Source of the DNA: Nonomuraea gerenzanensis
Lineage (GTDB): Bacteria; Actinomycetota; Actinomycetes; Streptosporangiales; Streptosporangiaceae
Length of the DNA: 64,000 bases
Assembly: GCF_020215645.1 (NCBI RefSeq)
Contig: NZ_CP084058.1
Coordinates: 7,874,001-7,938,000 of the forward strand
Reading direction: 5' to 3'
Of the stretch, positions 16,169 to 24,013 are shown in pieces; the first letter of the stretch is position 1, and every line of letters begins with the position of its first letter. Under the pieces are notes generated by a model. It did not search any database, had not been told where the DNA came from, and saw nothing but the letters and a program-made list of their open reading frames with translations. The position numbers were made by a program, and so were the translations under genes.

Positions 16169-17580
16169 GCCGCCGTTTCGCCGCCGTGGACCTGGGCGCC
16201 TCCAGCGGCCGGGTGATGCTGGCCGACCTGTCCGACGGGCTGAGCCTGACCGAGGCGCACCGCTTCCCGAACGGCCCGGTCCGCGTCAACGACCGCCTCT
16301 ACTGGGACGTCCTCGGCCTCTACCGCGAGATCCTCACCGGGCTGCGCGCGGCGGGCCCGGTCTCCGCCATCGGCGTGGACTCCTGGGCGGTGGACTACGC
16401 GCTGCTCGACGAGTCGGGCGCGATGCTGGGCAATCCGGTGCACTACCGCGACGAGCGCACGGCCGGCGTGGCCGAGCGGGTGGCGGCCTCGGTCGGCGCG
16501 GAAACCCTGTACGACGTGTCGGGCCTGCAGGTCCTGCCCTTCAACACCCTTTACCAGCTGCTCGCGGAGCCACGACTCGGCGACGCTGCCACGATGCTGC
16601 TGATCCCCGACCTGATCGGCTACTGGCTGACCGGCGAGGCGGGCGCGGAGGTGACCAACGCCTCCACCACCGGCCTGCTCGACGTGCGCACGCGCGAGTG
16701 GGCCTTACCGCTGATCAAGCAGCTCGGGCTGCCGCCTGGCCTGTTCCCCGCACTGCGGCAGCCCGGCGACCTGGTCGGCGGCCTGCGCAGGGACGTGGCG
16801 GGCGAGATCGGCTGGTCGGCGCCCGTGCGGGCGGTGGGCTCGCACGACACCGCCTCGGCGGTGGCCGCGGTGCCCGCCACCGGCCCGGCCTTCGCCTACG
16901 TCTCGTGCGGCACCTGGTCGCTGGCCGGGGTGGAGCTGCCCGGCCCGGTGCTCACCCCCGAGAGCCGCGCCGCGAACTTCACCAACGAGGCCGGCATCGA
17001 CGGCACCGTCCGCTACCTGCGCAACGTCATGGGCCTGTGGCTGCTGCAGGAGTGCCTGCGCGCCTGGCCCGGCTCCGACCTGGGCGAGCTGCTGAAGGCC
17101 GCGGCGGCCGAGCGGCCGTTCGCCGCCGTGGTGAACCCGGACGAGCCCGTCTTCCTGCCGCCGGGTGACATGCCGGCCAGGATCGCCGCCGAGTGCCGCC
17201 GCACCGGCCAGCGCCCGCCCGCCTCCCCCGCCGCGTACGTGCGGTGCGTGCTGGAGAGCCTGGCCCTCGGCCACCGGCTGGCCGTGCGGCAGGCGATGGA
17301 GCTGTCGGGCCGCGACGTCGAGGTGGTCCACCTGGTGGGCGGCGGGTCGCGCAACGAGCTGCTGTGCCGGCTGACCGCCGACGCCTGCGGGCTGCCGGTG
17401 GTGGCCGGACCGGGCGAGGCGACCACGTTCGGCAACGTGCTGGTGCAGGCGCGGGCGGCCGGGTTGGTGTCGGACCTGGCGCAGATGCGCGCGCTGGTCG
17501 CCTCCTCGCAGCCGCTGCGCCGCTACGAGCCGTCCGGTGACCGCCACGCCTGGGACGAGGCCGCCTCCAGAGTGTTCTGA
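16165..17580 (+). CDS. rhaB: Rhamnulokinase
   Basis: Phosphorylates L-rhamnulose at O1, giving the substrate of RhaEW. The 471-residue FGGY kinase begins with the phosphate-binding DLGASSGRVML, has DSWAVDY and NPVHYRDERT in the sugar-binding half and GGGSRNELLCRLTADA in the C-terminal ATPase half, as in RhaB. The ATG overlaps the LacI stop by four bases and has GGGAG nine bases ahead; the longer open frame upstream is a shadow of the LacI gene. A strong hairpin follows 12 bases after the stop. No rhamnose transporter is encoded in the block. Confidence 0.93.
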   Translation: MSRRFAAVDLGASSGRVMLADLSDGLSLTEAHRFPNGPVRVNDRLYWDVLGLYREILTGLRAAGPVSAIGVDSWAVDYALLDESGAMLGNPVHYRDERTAGVAERVAASVGAETLYDVSGLQVLPFNTLYQLLAEPRLGDAATMLLIPDLIGYWLTGEAGAEVTNASTTGLLDVRTREWALPLIKQLGLPPGLFPALRQPGDLVGGLRRDVAGEIGWSAPVRAVGSHDTASAVAAVPATGPAFAYVSCGTWSLAGVELPGPVLTPESRAANFTNEAGIDGTVRYLRNVMGLWLLQECLRAWPGSDLGELLKAAAAERPFAAVVNPDEPVFLPPGDMPARIAAECRRTGQRPPASPAAYVRCVLESLALGHRLAVRQAMELSGRDVEVVHLVGGGSRNELLCRLTADACGLPVVAGPGEATTFGNVLVQARAAGLVSDLAQMRALVASSQPLRRYEPSGDRHAWDEAASRVF

Positions 17581-17592
17581 CCTGCCGGTTTT

Positions 17593-17628
17593 CCCCCGGC
17601 CCGGCCAGGGCAGGACTCGGGCCGGGGG
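17593..17628 (+). terminator. Hairpin terminator after rhaB
   Basis: Perfect 11-base GC stem (17593-17603 with 17618-17628) and a 14-base loop, directly after rhaB and 15 bases before the formate dehydrogenase start. It should insulate the two operons. Confidence 0.7.
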
Positions 17629-17642
17629 CATCGGGGGGTGTC

Positions 17643-20600
17643 ATGGAGTTCGGGTGGCCGCTGTTGCGGCAGCTCACGGGCGCGGACCGGACAGCGCGGG
17701 GCGCGGCGGCGAAATCGGCGCGGACGGCCGGGTTGCGGGCGCGCACGTCCACCGCCGACCGGGTGGTGAAGTCGGTGTGCCCGTACTGCGCGGTGGGCTG
17801 CGGCCAGAACGTGTTCGTGCGGGACGAGCGGGTCGTCCAGATCGAGGGCGACCCCGACTCGCCCATCAGCCGCGGCAGGCTGTGCCCGAAGGGCGCGGCC
17901 AGCCTGCAGCTCACCACCGACTCCGGCCGCCGGCAGCAGGCGCTCTACCGGCCGCCCGGCGCGGCCGACTGGCAGGAGATCGACCTCGGCACGGCGATGG
18001 ACATGATCGCCGACCGGGTCATCGAGACCCGGCGCGCGACCTGGGAGCAGGAGCGTGACGGCCTGCGCACCGCCAGGACGATGGGGATCGCCAGCCTGGG
18101 CGGCGCCACGCTCGACAACGAGGAGAACTACCTCATCAAGAAGCTGCTGACGGCGCTGGGCGTGGTGCAGATCGAGAACCAGGCCCGCGTCTGCCACAGC
18201 TCGACCGTGGTGGGCCTCGGCACCTCGTTCGGACGGGGCGGCGCGACCACGTTCATGCAGGACCTGCAGCACTCCGACTGCGTGATCATCGAGGGCTCCA
18301 ACTTCGCCGAGGCGCATCCCGTGGGCTTCCAGTGGGTGATGGAGGCCAAGGCGCGCGGCGCGGTGATCATCCACGTGGACCCGCGCTTCACCCGTACCAG
18401 CGCGCTGGCCGACCTGCACGTGCCCATCAGGGCCGGCTCCGACGTGGCCTTCCTCGGCGCGATCATCAACCACGTACTGGAGAATGAGAAGTACTTCCAC
18501 GAGTACGTGGTCAACTACACCAACGCGGCCACGATCCTGCGCGAGGACTTCCGCGGCGCCGAGGACCTGGACGGCCTGTTCTCCGGCTTCGACGCCGAGG
18601 GCCGCGCGTACGACGTGGACTCCTGGCAGTACGAGGGCATGACGACGGTCGCCGCCTCGGGCGAGCGGGACCAGGAGTACGGCGAGCGGACGGGCGGCCC
18701 CCCGCCGGGCCGCCCGGAGGTGCAGGGCGGCACCGGGGCGCCGCTGGACGGCCAGGCGCAGCGGGACGAGACGCTGCGCCATCCGCGCTGCGTGCTGCAG
18801 GTGCTGCGCCGCCACTACGCCCGCTACACGCCCGAGATGGTCGAGCGGGTGTGCGGCGTGCCACGGCACCTGTTCGAGGAGGTGTGCCGTCACCTGACGG
18901 AGAACTCGGGACCGGACAAGACGGCCGAGTTCGTCTACGCGGTCGGCTGGACCCAGCACAGTGACGGCTCCCAGTTCATCCGGGCGGCCTGCATCCTGCA
19001 ACTGCTGCTGGGCAACATCGGCAGGCCGGGCGGCGGCATCCAGGCGCTGCGCGGCCACGCCAGCATCCAGGGCTCCAGCGACATCCCCACGCTGTTCAAC
19101 CTGCTGCCCGGCTACATCCCGATGCCGCACGCGCACGAGAACGAGCGGCTGCGCGACTTCCTGCTGGGCGACGCGCCTGGCCGGGGCTTCTGGGCGAACA
19201 TGCCCGCCTACCTGATCAGCCTGCTCAAGGCGTGGTGGGGCGAGTCCGCGCAGCCGGACAACGACTACCGCTTCGGCTGGCTGCCGCGGCTGACGGGCTC
19301 GCACAGCACCTACGACACCGTGCTGGCGCAGCTCGACGGCACCTGCAAGGGCTACTTCCTGCTCGGCGAGAACCCGGCGGTCGGCTCGGCCAACGCCAGG
19401 ATGCAGCGGCTGGGCATGGCCAACCTCGACTGGCTGGTCGTGCGCGACCTCAACCTGATCGAGAGCGCCACCTGGTGGAAGGACGGCCCGGAGATCGAGA
19501 CCGGCGAGCTGAGCACCGCCGACATCCGGACCGAGGTGTTCTTCCTGCCCGCGGCCTGCCACACGGAGAAGAACGGCAGCTTCACCAACACCAACCGGCT
19601 GCTGCAGTGGCACCACCAGGCGGTCGAGCCGCGCGGCGACGCCCGCAGCGACCTGTGGTTCATGTACCACCTGGGCCGCATCATCCGCGAGAAGCTGGCC
19701 GGCTCCCAGGACCCGGCCGACGCGCCCGTGCTCGACCTGACGTGGGACTACCCGGTGAGCGGCGAGACGGCCGAGCCGTCGGCGGAGGCGGTGCTGGCCG
19801 AGATCAACGGCTGGGACGCCGACGGCCGCCCGCTGCCCGGCTACCAGGCGCTCAAAGCCGACGGCTCCACCGCCTGCGGCTGCTGGATCTACTGCGGCGT
19901 GTACGCCGACGGCGTCAACCAGGCCGCCCGCCGCAAGCCGGGCTCCGAGCAGGACTGGATCGCGGCCGAGTGGGCGTGGGCCTGGCCCGCGAACCGGCGC
20001 GTGCTGTACAACCGGGCCTCGGCCAGGCCCGACGGCAGCCCGTGGAGCGAGCGCAAGCGGCTGGTCTGGTGGGACGCCGGCGCGGGCCGCTGGACCGGGC
20101 ACGACGTGCCCGACTTCGAGGCCGGCAAGGACCCCGGCTACCGGCCGCCGCCCGGCGCCTCGGGGGTGGCGGCGCTGTCGGGCATCGATCCGTTCATCAT
20201 GCAGGCCGACGGCAAGGGCTGGCTGTTCGCGCCCGCCGGCGTGGTGGACGGGCCGCTGCCCACCCACTACGAGCCGCAGGACTCGCCGGTGGCCAACCCG
20301 CTGTACGGGCACCAGCGCAACCCGGTGCGCAAGCTCTACCCGCACGAGCACAACCGGTACCAGCCCAGCGGCGACGAGCCGGGGGCGTCGGTCTACCCGT
20401 ACGTGGTGACGACGTACCGGCTGACCGAGCACTTCACGGCGGGCGGCATGAGCCGGTTCACGCCGTACCTGGCGGAGCTGCAGCCGGAGATGTTCTGCGA
20501 GGTCTCCCCCGCGCTGGCGGCCGAGCGGGGGCTGGTGCACGGCGACTGGGCCACGATCGTCACCGCGCGCAACGCCATCGAGGCGCGGGTGCTGGTCACC

Positions 20601-20870
20601 GACCGCATCCCGCCGCTGCACCTGGACGGGCGCACGCTGCACCAGATCGGGCTGCCGTTCCACTTCGGCCCGAACGGGCTGGCCAGGGGCGACGCGGCCA
20701 ACGAGCTGTCGTCGATCTCGCTGGACCCCAACTCGCACATCCAGGAGGTCAAGGCCCTGTCGGCGGACATCCGGCCGGGCCGGCGGCCACGCGGCCCCGC
20801 CCTGCCCGAGCTGGTCAGGGCCTACCAGCGGCGCGCCGGTGTGGGCGCGGGCACCGGAATGGAGGCGTGA
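17643..20870 (+). CDS. fdhA: Formate dehydrogenase catalytic (molybdenum/tungsten bis-MGD) subunit, cysteine form
   Basis: Oxidises formate to CO2 at a molybdopterin centre. The N-terminal iron-sulfur motif is C46-x2-C49-x3-C53 with C81 in RLCPKG. The metal ligand position is Cys184 in RVCHSSTVVGLGTSFGRG, where many homologues have selenocysteine. A second molybdopterin-binding segment lies near HLDGRTLHQIGLPFHFG at the C-terminal end. 1075 residues, full length for the FdoG/FdnG type. The N-terminus has basic residues but no twin-arginine signal, so the enzyme probably faces the cytoplasm. First gene of an fdhA-B-C unit with overlapping stops and starts. No FdhD/FdhE maturation gene is adjacent. 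Confidence 0.93.
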   Translation: MEFGWPLLRQLTGADRTARGAAAKSARTAGLRARTSTADRVVKSVCPYCAVGCGQNVFVRDERVVQIEGDPDSPISRGRLCPKGAASLQLTTDSGRRQQALYRPPGAADWQEIDLGTAMDMIADRVIETRRATWEQERDGLRTARTMGIASLGGATLDNEENYLIKKLLTALGVVQIENQARVCHSSTVVGLGTSFGRGGATTFMQDLQHSDCVIIEGSNFAEAHPVGFQWVMEAKARGAVIIHVDPRFTRTSALADLHVPIRAGSDVAFLGAIINHVLENEKYFHEYVVNYTNAATILREDFRGAEDLDGLFSGFDAEGRAYDVDSWQYEGMTTVAASGERDQEYGERTGGPPPGRPEVQGGTGAPLDGQAQRDETLRHPRCVLQVLRRHYARYTPEMVERVCGVPRHLFEEVCRHLTENSGPDKTAEFVYAVGWTQHSDGSQFIRAACILQLLLGNIGRPGGGIQALRGHASIQGSSDIPTLFNLLPGYIPMPHAHENERLRDFLLGDAPGRGFWANMPAYLISLLKAWWGESAQPDNDYRFGWLPRLTGSHSTYDTVLAQLDGTCKGYFLLGENPAVGSANARMQRLGMANLDWLVVRDLNLIESATWWKDGPEIETGELSTADIRTEVFFLPAACHTEKNGSFTNTNRLLQWHHQAVEPRGDARSDLWFMYHLGRIIREKLAGSQDPADAPVLDLTWDYPVSGETAEPSAEAVLAEINGWDADGRPLPGYQALKADGSTACGCWIYCGVYADGVNQAARRKPGSEQDWIAAEWAWAWPANRRVLYNRASARPDGSPWSERKRLVWWDAGAGRWTGHDVPDFEAGKDPGYRPPPGASGVAALSGIDPFIMQADGKGWLFAPAGVVDGPLPTHYEPQDSPVANPLYGHQRNPVRKLYPHEHNRYQPSGDEPGASVYPYVVTTYRLTEHFTAGGMSRFTPYLAELQPEMFCEVSPALAAERGLVHGDWATIVTARNAIEARVLVTDRIPPLHLDGRTLHQIGLPFHFGPNGLARGDAANELSSISLDPNSHIQEVKALSADIRPGRRPRGPALPELVRAYQRRAGVGAGTGMEA

Positions 20871-21691
20871 TGGCCTTCGACCTGGACGAGCGGCTCGACG
20901 AGGGCCGCCGGGTGGGCTTCTTCACCGACACCAGCATCTGCATCGGCTGCAAGGCGTGCGAGGTGGCGTGCAAGGAGTGGAACCACGTCCCCGACGACGG
21001 GCTGAACTTCACCGGCTGGTCCTACGACAACACGATGAAGCTGAGCGCCGACACCTGGCGGCACGTGGCGTTCGTCGAGCAGCGGCGGCCTCTGGGGCAC
21101 CAGGAGCCCGGGGTCGGCGACATGGACTTCCGCTGGCTGATGGCCTCCGACGTGTGCAAGCACTGCACGCACGCGGCCTGCCTGGACGTGTGCCCGACGG
21201 GCTCGCTGTTCCGCACCGAGTTCGGCACGGTCGTGGTGCAGGAGGACATCTGCAACGGCTGCGGCTACTGCGTGCCCGCCTGCCCGTTCGGGGTGATCGG
21301 CAAGCGGGAGACGAGCGGCACGGCGGCCAAGTGCACGATGTGCTACGACCGCCTCGGCGCCGGGGAGGAGCCGGCCTGCGCCAAGACGTGCCCGACCGAC
21401 TCGATCCAGTTCGGCGACCTGGAGGAGCTGCGCGAGCGGGCCGAGCGGCGGCTGGAGCAGGTACGCGCGGCCGGGGTGGGCTCGGCCCGCCTGTACGGGC
21501 ACGACCCCGGCGACGGCGTGGGCGGGACGGGCGCGTTCTTCCTGCTGCTGGACGAGCCCGAGGTGTACGGCCTGCCGCCGGACCCGGTGGTGACGACCAG
21601 GGACCTGCCGTCGATGTGGCGGCACGTGGGGGTGGCGGCCGTGGCGTTGCTGGCGGGCGTGGCGGCCACGGCGTGGCGGAGGCGGCGATGA
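20870..21691 (+). CDS. fdhB: Formate dehydrogenase iron-sulfur subunit
   Basis: Electron-transfer subunit carrying four [4Fe-4S] clusters between FdhA and the membrane subunit. Four cysteine groups are visible: CIGCKACEVACKEWN, CKHCTHAACLDVCP, CNGCGYCVPACPFG, and CTMCYDR with CAKTCP. The 273-residue protein ends with one hydrophobic helix (VAAVALLAGVAATAW) and an arginine-rich tail, a membrane anchor. The ATG begins on the last base of the FdhA stop codon. Confidence 0.93.
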   Translation: MAFDLDERLDEGRRVGFFTDTSICIGCKACEVACKEWNHVPDDGLNFTGWSYDNTMKLSADTWRHVAFVEQRRPLGHQEPGVGDMDFRWLMASDVCKHCTHAACLDVCPTGSLFRTEFGTVVVQEDICNGCGYCVPACPFGVIGKRETSGTAAKCTMCYDRLGAGEEPACAKTCPTDSIQFGDLEELRERAERRLEQVRAAGVGSARLYGHDPGDGVGGTGAFFLLLDEPEVYGLPPDPVVTTRDLPSMWRHVGVAAVALLAGVAATAWRRRR

Positions 21692-22692
21692 AGAGCCAGA
21701 CCGATGTGCGGATGGACGGCTCCCCCGAGCTGCGCGGCGAGCGGCAGGCCACGCCGGGCTCGGCGGGCCGCCGGCGCGAGCGGCTGATGGTGCCCAAGGC
21801 GGACTTCGACTCCTACTACGGCCGGCCGGTGCTGAACGAGCCGACCTGGCAGGCGCCCGACATCGCCGGCTACCTGTTCCTGGGCGGCCTGGCGGGCGCG
21901 TCGTCCACGCTGGCCGCCGCCGCCGAGCTGACCGGCAGGCCGCGCCTGGCCAGGGCGGCCAAGGTGGGCGCGCTGGGCGCGCTGGGCGGCTCCCTCTACG
22001 CGCTGATCCACGACCTGGGCCGGCCGGAGCGGTTCGTCAACATGTTGCGGGTGTTCAAGGTGACCTCGCCGATGAGCGTCGGCACGTGGATCCTCACCTG
22101 TTACGGCCCGCAGGCCGGCGCCGCGGCGGCCACGGACGTGACCGGGTTGTTCCCCGGGCTGGGCCGCGCCGCCACCGTGGGGGCCGGGGTCACGGGGACG
22201 GCGGTGGCCACGTACACGGCGGCGCTGATCTGCGACACGGCCGTGCCGGTCTGGCACGAGGCGTACCGGGAGATGCCGTTCCTGTTCGCCGGGTCGGCGG
22301 CGGCGTCGGCGGGCGGGCTGGGCATGCTGGCCGCGCCGGTCTCGGAGGCGGGCCCGGCGCGGCGGGCGGCGCTGGTGGGCGCGGTGGTGGAGGTCGCGGC
22401 GGCGACGCGGATGGAGCGGCGGCTGGGGCCGCTGGCCGAGCCGCTCAAACGCAGCCGGCTGCTGCGCCTGGGTGAGGCGCTGTCGCTGGCGGGCGCGCTG
22501 GCCGGCGCCACGGTGGGCCGGCGCAGCAGGGTCGCGGCCGCCGTGGCGGGCGCGGCCCTGCTGGCCGGGTCGGCGTGCACCAGGTTCGGGATCTTCCAGG
22601 CCGGCATGGAGTCGGCCAACGATCCCCGGCACACCGTCCAGCCGCAACGCAGGCGGCTGGCGCAGGAGAGAGCGGAGCGTGATCTGGGATGA
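21688..22692 (+). CDS. nrfD: NrfD-type membrane subunit of the formate dehydrogenase
   Basis: Quinone-interacting integral membrane subunit (NrfD/PsrC family), 334 residues with about eight hydrophobic helices after a polar N-terminus. The family-like start PDIAGYLFLGGLAGASSTLA and the segment LIHDLGRPERFVNMLRVFK are recognisable. This subunit type replaces the cytochrome b of the E. coli enzymes, so electrons probably go to menaquinone without haem. The start overlaps the fdhB stop by four bases. Only the part from MKSQTDVRM is protein-like. Confidence 0.88.
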   Translation: MKSQTDVRMDGSPELRGERQATPGSAGRRRERLMVPKADFDSYYGRPVLNEPTWQAPDIAGYLFLGGLAGASSTLAAAAELTGRPRLARAAKVGALGALGGSLYALIHDLGRPERFVNMLRVFKVTSPMSVGTWILTCYGPQAGAAAATDVTGLFPGLGRAATVGAGVTGTAVATYTAALICDTAVPVWHEAYREMPFLFAGSAAASAGGLGMLAAPVSEAGPARRAALVGAVVEVAAATRMERRLGPLAEPLKRSRLLRLGEALSLAGALAGATVGRRSRVAAAVAGAALLAGSACTRFGIFQAGMESANDPRHTVQPQRRRLAQERAERDLG

Positions 22693-22802
22693 AGCGCAAG
22701 ATCGTGGAGTATCTGCCGTTCGTCGGCATCGTGCTGTTCATCTGCACGGCGTCGTGGGTCGCGGGGCGTACGCCTCCTGACCGGACTCTGGCGCACCGCT
22801 GA
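22689..22802 (+). CDS. 37-residue single-helix membrane peptide at the end of the fdh operon
   Basis: A small gene whose ATG overlaps the nrfD stop by four bases, the same coupling used between fdhB and nrfD. It encodes 37 residues: a basic start (MKRKIVEYL), one hydrophobic helix (about residues 9-25) and a short polar tail. The size and position resemble small accessory subunits of membrane oxidoreductases, but I know no specific family. Unlikely to be chance, given coupling, composition and topology, yet unproven. Confidence 0.6.
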   Translation: MKRKIVEYLPFVGIVLFICTASWVAGRTPPDRTLAHR

Positions 22803-22826
22803 CCTCGCGCGCCGTACGATCAGCAG

Positions 22827-23363
22827 ATGACCGAAAAGACCGAAACCACGCCTGCTTGGCTCGCACCGGAAGAACTGGAATCGGTGCGGGGCCGGATGCC
22901 GATCCTCTACATCGACGCGGTGCCGGTGCGCGTCGATGACACCGGCGTGGTCACCCGCGTCGGCCTGCTGCTGCGCATGTTGCCGGACGGCACGGTCAGC
23001 CGGGCGCTGGTCTCGGGGCGGGTGCTGCACCACGAGCGGATCCGCGACGCGCTGCTGCGGCACCTGGAGAAGGATCTCGGGCCCGTGGCGCTGCCTCGCA
23101 TCCCCGTCTCGCCGCAGCCCTTCACCGTCGCCGAGTACTTTCCCACGCCCGGCGTCACGCCCTACCACGATCCGCGCCAGCACGCCGTGTCGCTGGCCTA
23201 CATCGTGCCCGTCGCCGGTGACTGCCGGCCCCGGCAGGACGCGCTCGACCTGGTGTGGTTCACGCCGGAGGAGGCCGCCTCGCCGATGGTGCAGGACGAG
23301 ATGGCCGGTGGGCAGGGTGTGCTGCTGAAGCAGGCGCTGGCCCACGTCGGCTGCCTGCCCTGA
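22827..23363 (+). CDS. DUF4916 Nudix-like protein
   Basis: Cytoplasmic 178-residue protein of an actinobacterial family related to Nudix hydrolases. It begins with TPAWLAPEELESVRGRMPILYIDAVPVR, typical of DUF4916, and has a central part with LHHERIRDALLRHLEKDLGP, which lies where the Nudix helix would be but lacks the canonical REUXEEXGU glutamates, so classic Nudix catalysis is doubtful. The C-terminal half (HAVSLAYIVPV, LDLVWFTPEEA) has the usual strand pattern. Substrate unknown. It is convergent with the amidase gene, 10 bases apart. Confidence 0.8.
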   Translation: MTEKTETTPAWLAPEELESVRGRMPILYIDAVPVRVDDTGVVTRVGLLLRMLPDGTVSRALVSGRVLHHERIRDALLRHLEKDLGPVALPRIPVSPQPFTVAEYFPTPGVTPYHDPRQHAVSLAYIVPVAGDCRPRQDALDLVWFTPEEAASPMVQDEMAGGQGVLLKQALAHVGCLP

Positions 23364-23373
23364 CGGGCGCGGG

Positions 23374-23892
23374 TCAGGGGCGGCCGGCGCCGTCGCGGAC
23401 CCAGCGGTAGAGGGGGTCGCCGGGGCAGGAGGTGTCGTAGCCGTCCCGGTGGCCCTTGACCTCGCGGCCCGCGTCGCCGTGCTCGCGCAGGTACTCGATG
23501 GCGTCGACCAGGGCGTTGAGCAGGTCGTCGTTCGGCTCCGTCAGCCCCGAGCTGCCGACCAGCGCGAGCACCGCGTAGTGGCCGGAGTTGAGGCCCGCGC
23601 CGTTGGCGGCGGGCAGGGCGTGGGGGCCGCGGCCCATGAAGGTGCGCCGGTGCGGGCAGCACACCATGTTGTAGCCCAGGTCGATGTACTTCTCGCCGCG
23701 GCCTCCTGACATGTGCATGCGCTGGATGTCCTGGACGAGGTCGACGCAGCGGTCGTGGTTGCCCGGCTCGGCGAGGTCGGCGGGCACCTTTCCGCCCGTG
23801 TAGTGGATCTTGATGCCCTGGGTGGACGACAGCCGGACGTAGCGGCTGGTCGGCTTCTTCGCTTCCCACTCCGCGCGGGTGACCAGGTTCAT
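23374..23892 (-). CDS. N-acetylmuramoyl-L-alanine amidase, PGRP/amidase_2 fold, no signal peptide
   Basis: Zinc amidase that cuts the bond between MurNAc and the stem peptide. The 172-residue protein is little more than the catalytic domain: His30 in IHYTG, tyrosines at 69 and 74, His148 in KGHRDGYDTSCPG and Cys156 are the expected zinc and catalytic residues of the T7-lysozyme/PGRP fold. No signal peptide or wall-binding domain is present, so it acts in the cytoplasm (muropeptide recycling) or is released by lysis, as phage endolysins are. AGGAG lies nine bases ahead of the ATG. The muropeptide operon starts about 4 kb to the right. Confidence 0.85.
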   Translation of the reverse strand: MNLVTRAEWEAKKPTSRYVRLSSTQGIKIHYTGGKVPADLAEPGNHDRCVDLVQDIQRMHMSGGRGEKYIDLGYNMVCCPHRRTFMGRGPHALPAANGAGLNSGHYAVLALVGSSGLTEPNDDLLNALVDAIEYLREHGDAGREVKGHRDGYDTSCPGDPLYRWVRDGAGRP

Positions 23893-23955
23893 GGGTTCCT
23901 CTCCTCGTAGGAATGCTCCTGGTCATCAGAGTGTCAACTTTCGGTAGCCGTGTCA

Positions 23956-23977
23956 TCACTCTTTGTCACTAGAGTGA
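23956..23977. other. Hairpin between the sulfatase and amidase genes
   Basis: Seven-base arms TCACTCT and AGAGTGA around an 8-base loop, 37 bases past the sulfatase stop and 64 bases ahead of the amidase start. It could be the sulfatase terminator or a regulatory site; the 121-base gap shows nothing else certain. Confidence 0.35.
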
Positions 23978-24013
23978 GGTGCCGCCGGGGTGAGAGTTCC
24001 CTGCAGTGCGGCC

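Noticed and set aside
18190..18200. Possible selenocysteine site in the formate dehydrogenase
   Set aside because: The codon at residue 184 is TGC in frame (RVCHSS), not TGA, so the enzyme is the cysteine form and needs no SECIS element.
17523..20738. 1071-codon open frame antisense to the formate dehydrogenase gene
   Set aside because: The sense strand carries all cysteine motifs and catalytic residues; the antisense product is low-complexity and unlike any protein.
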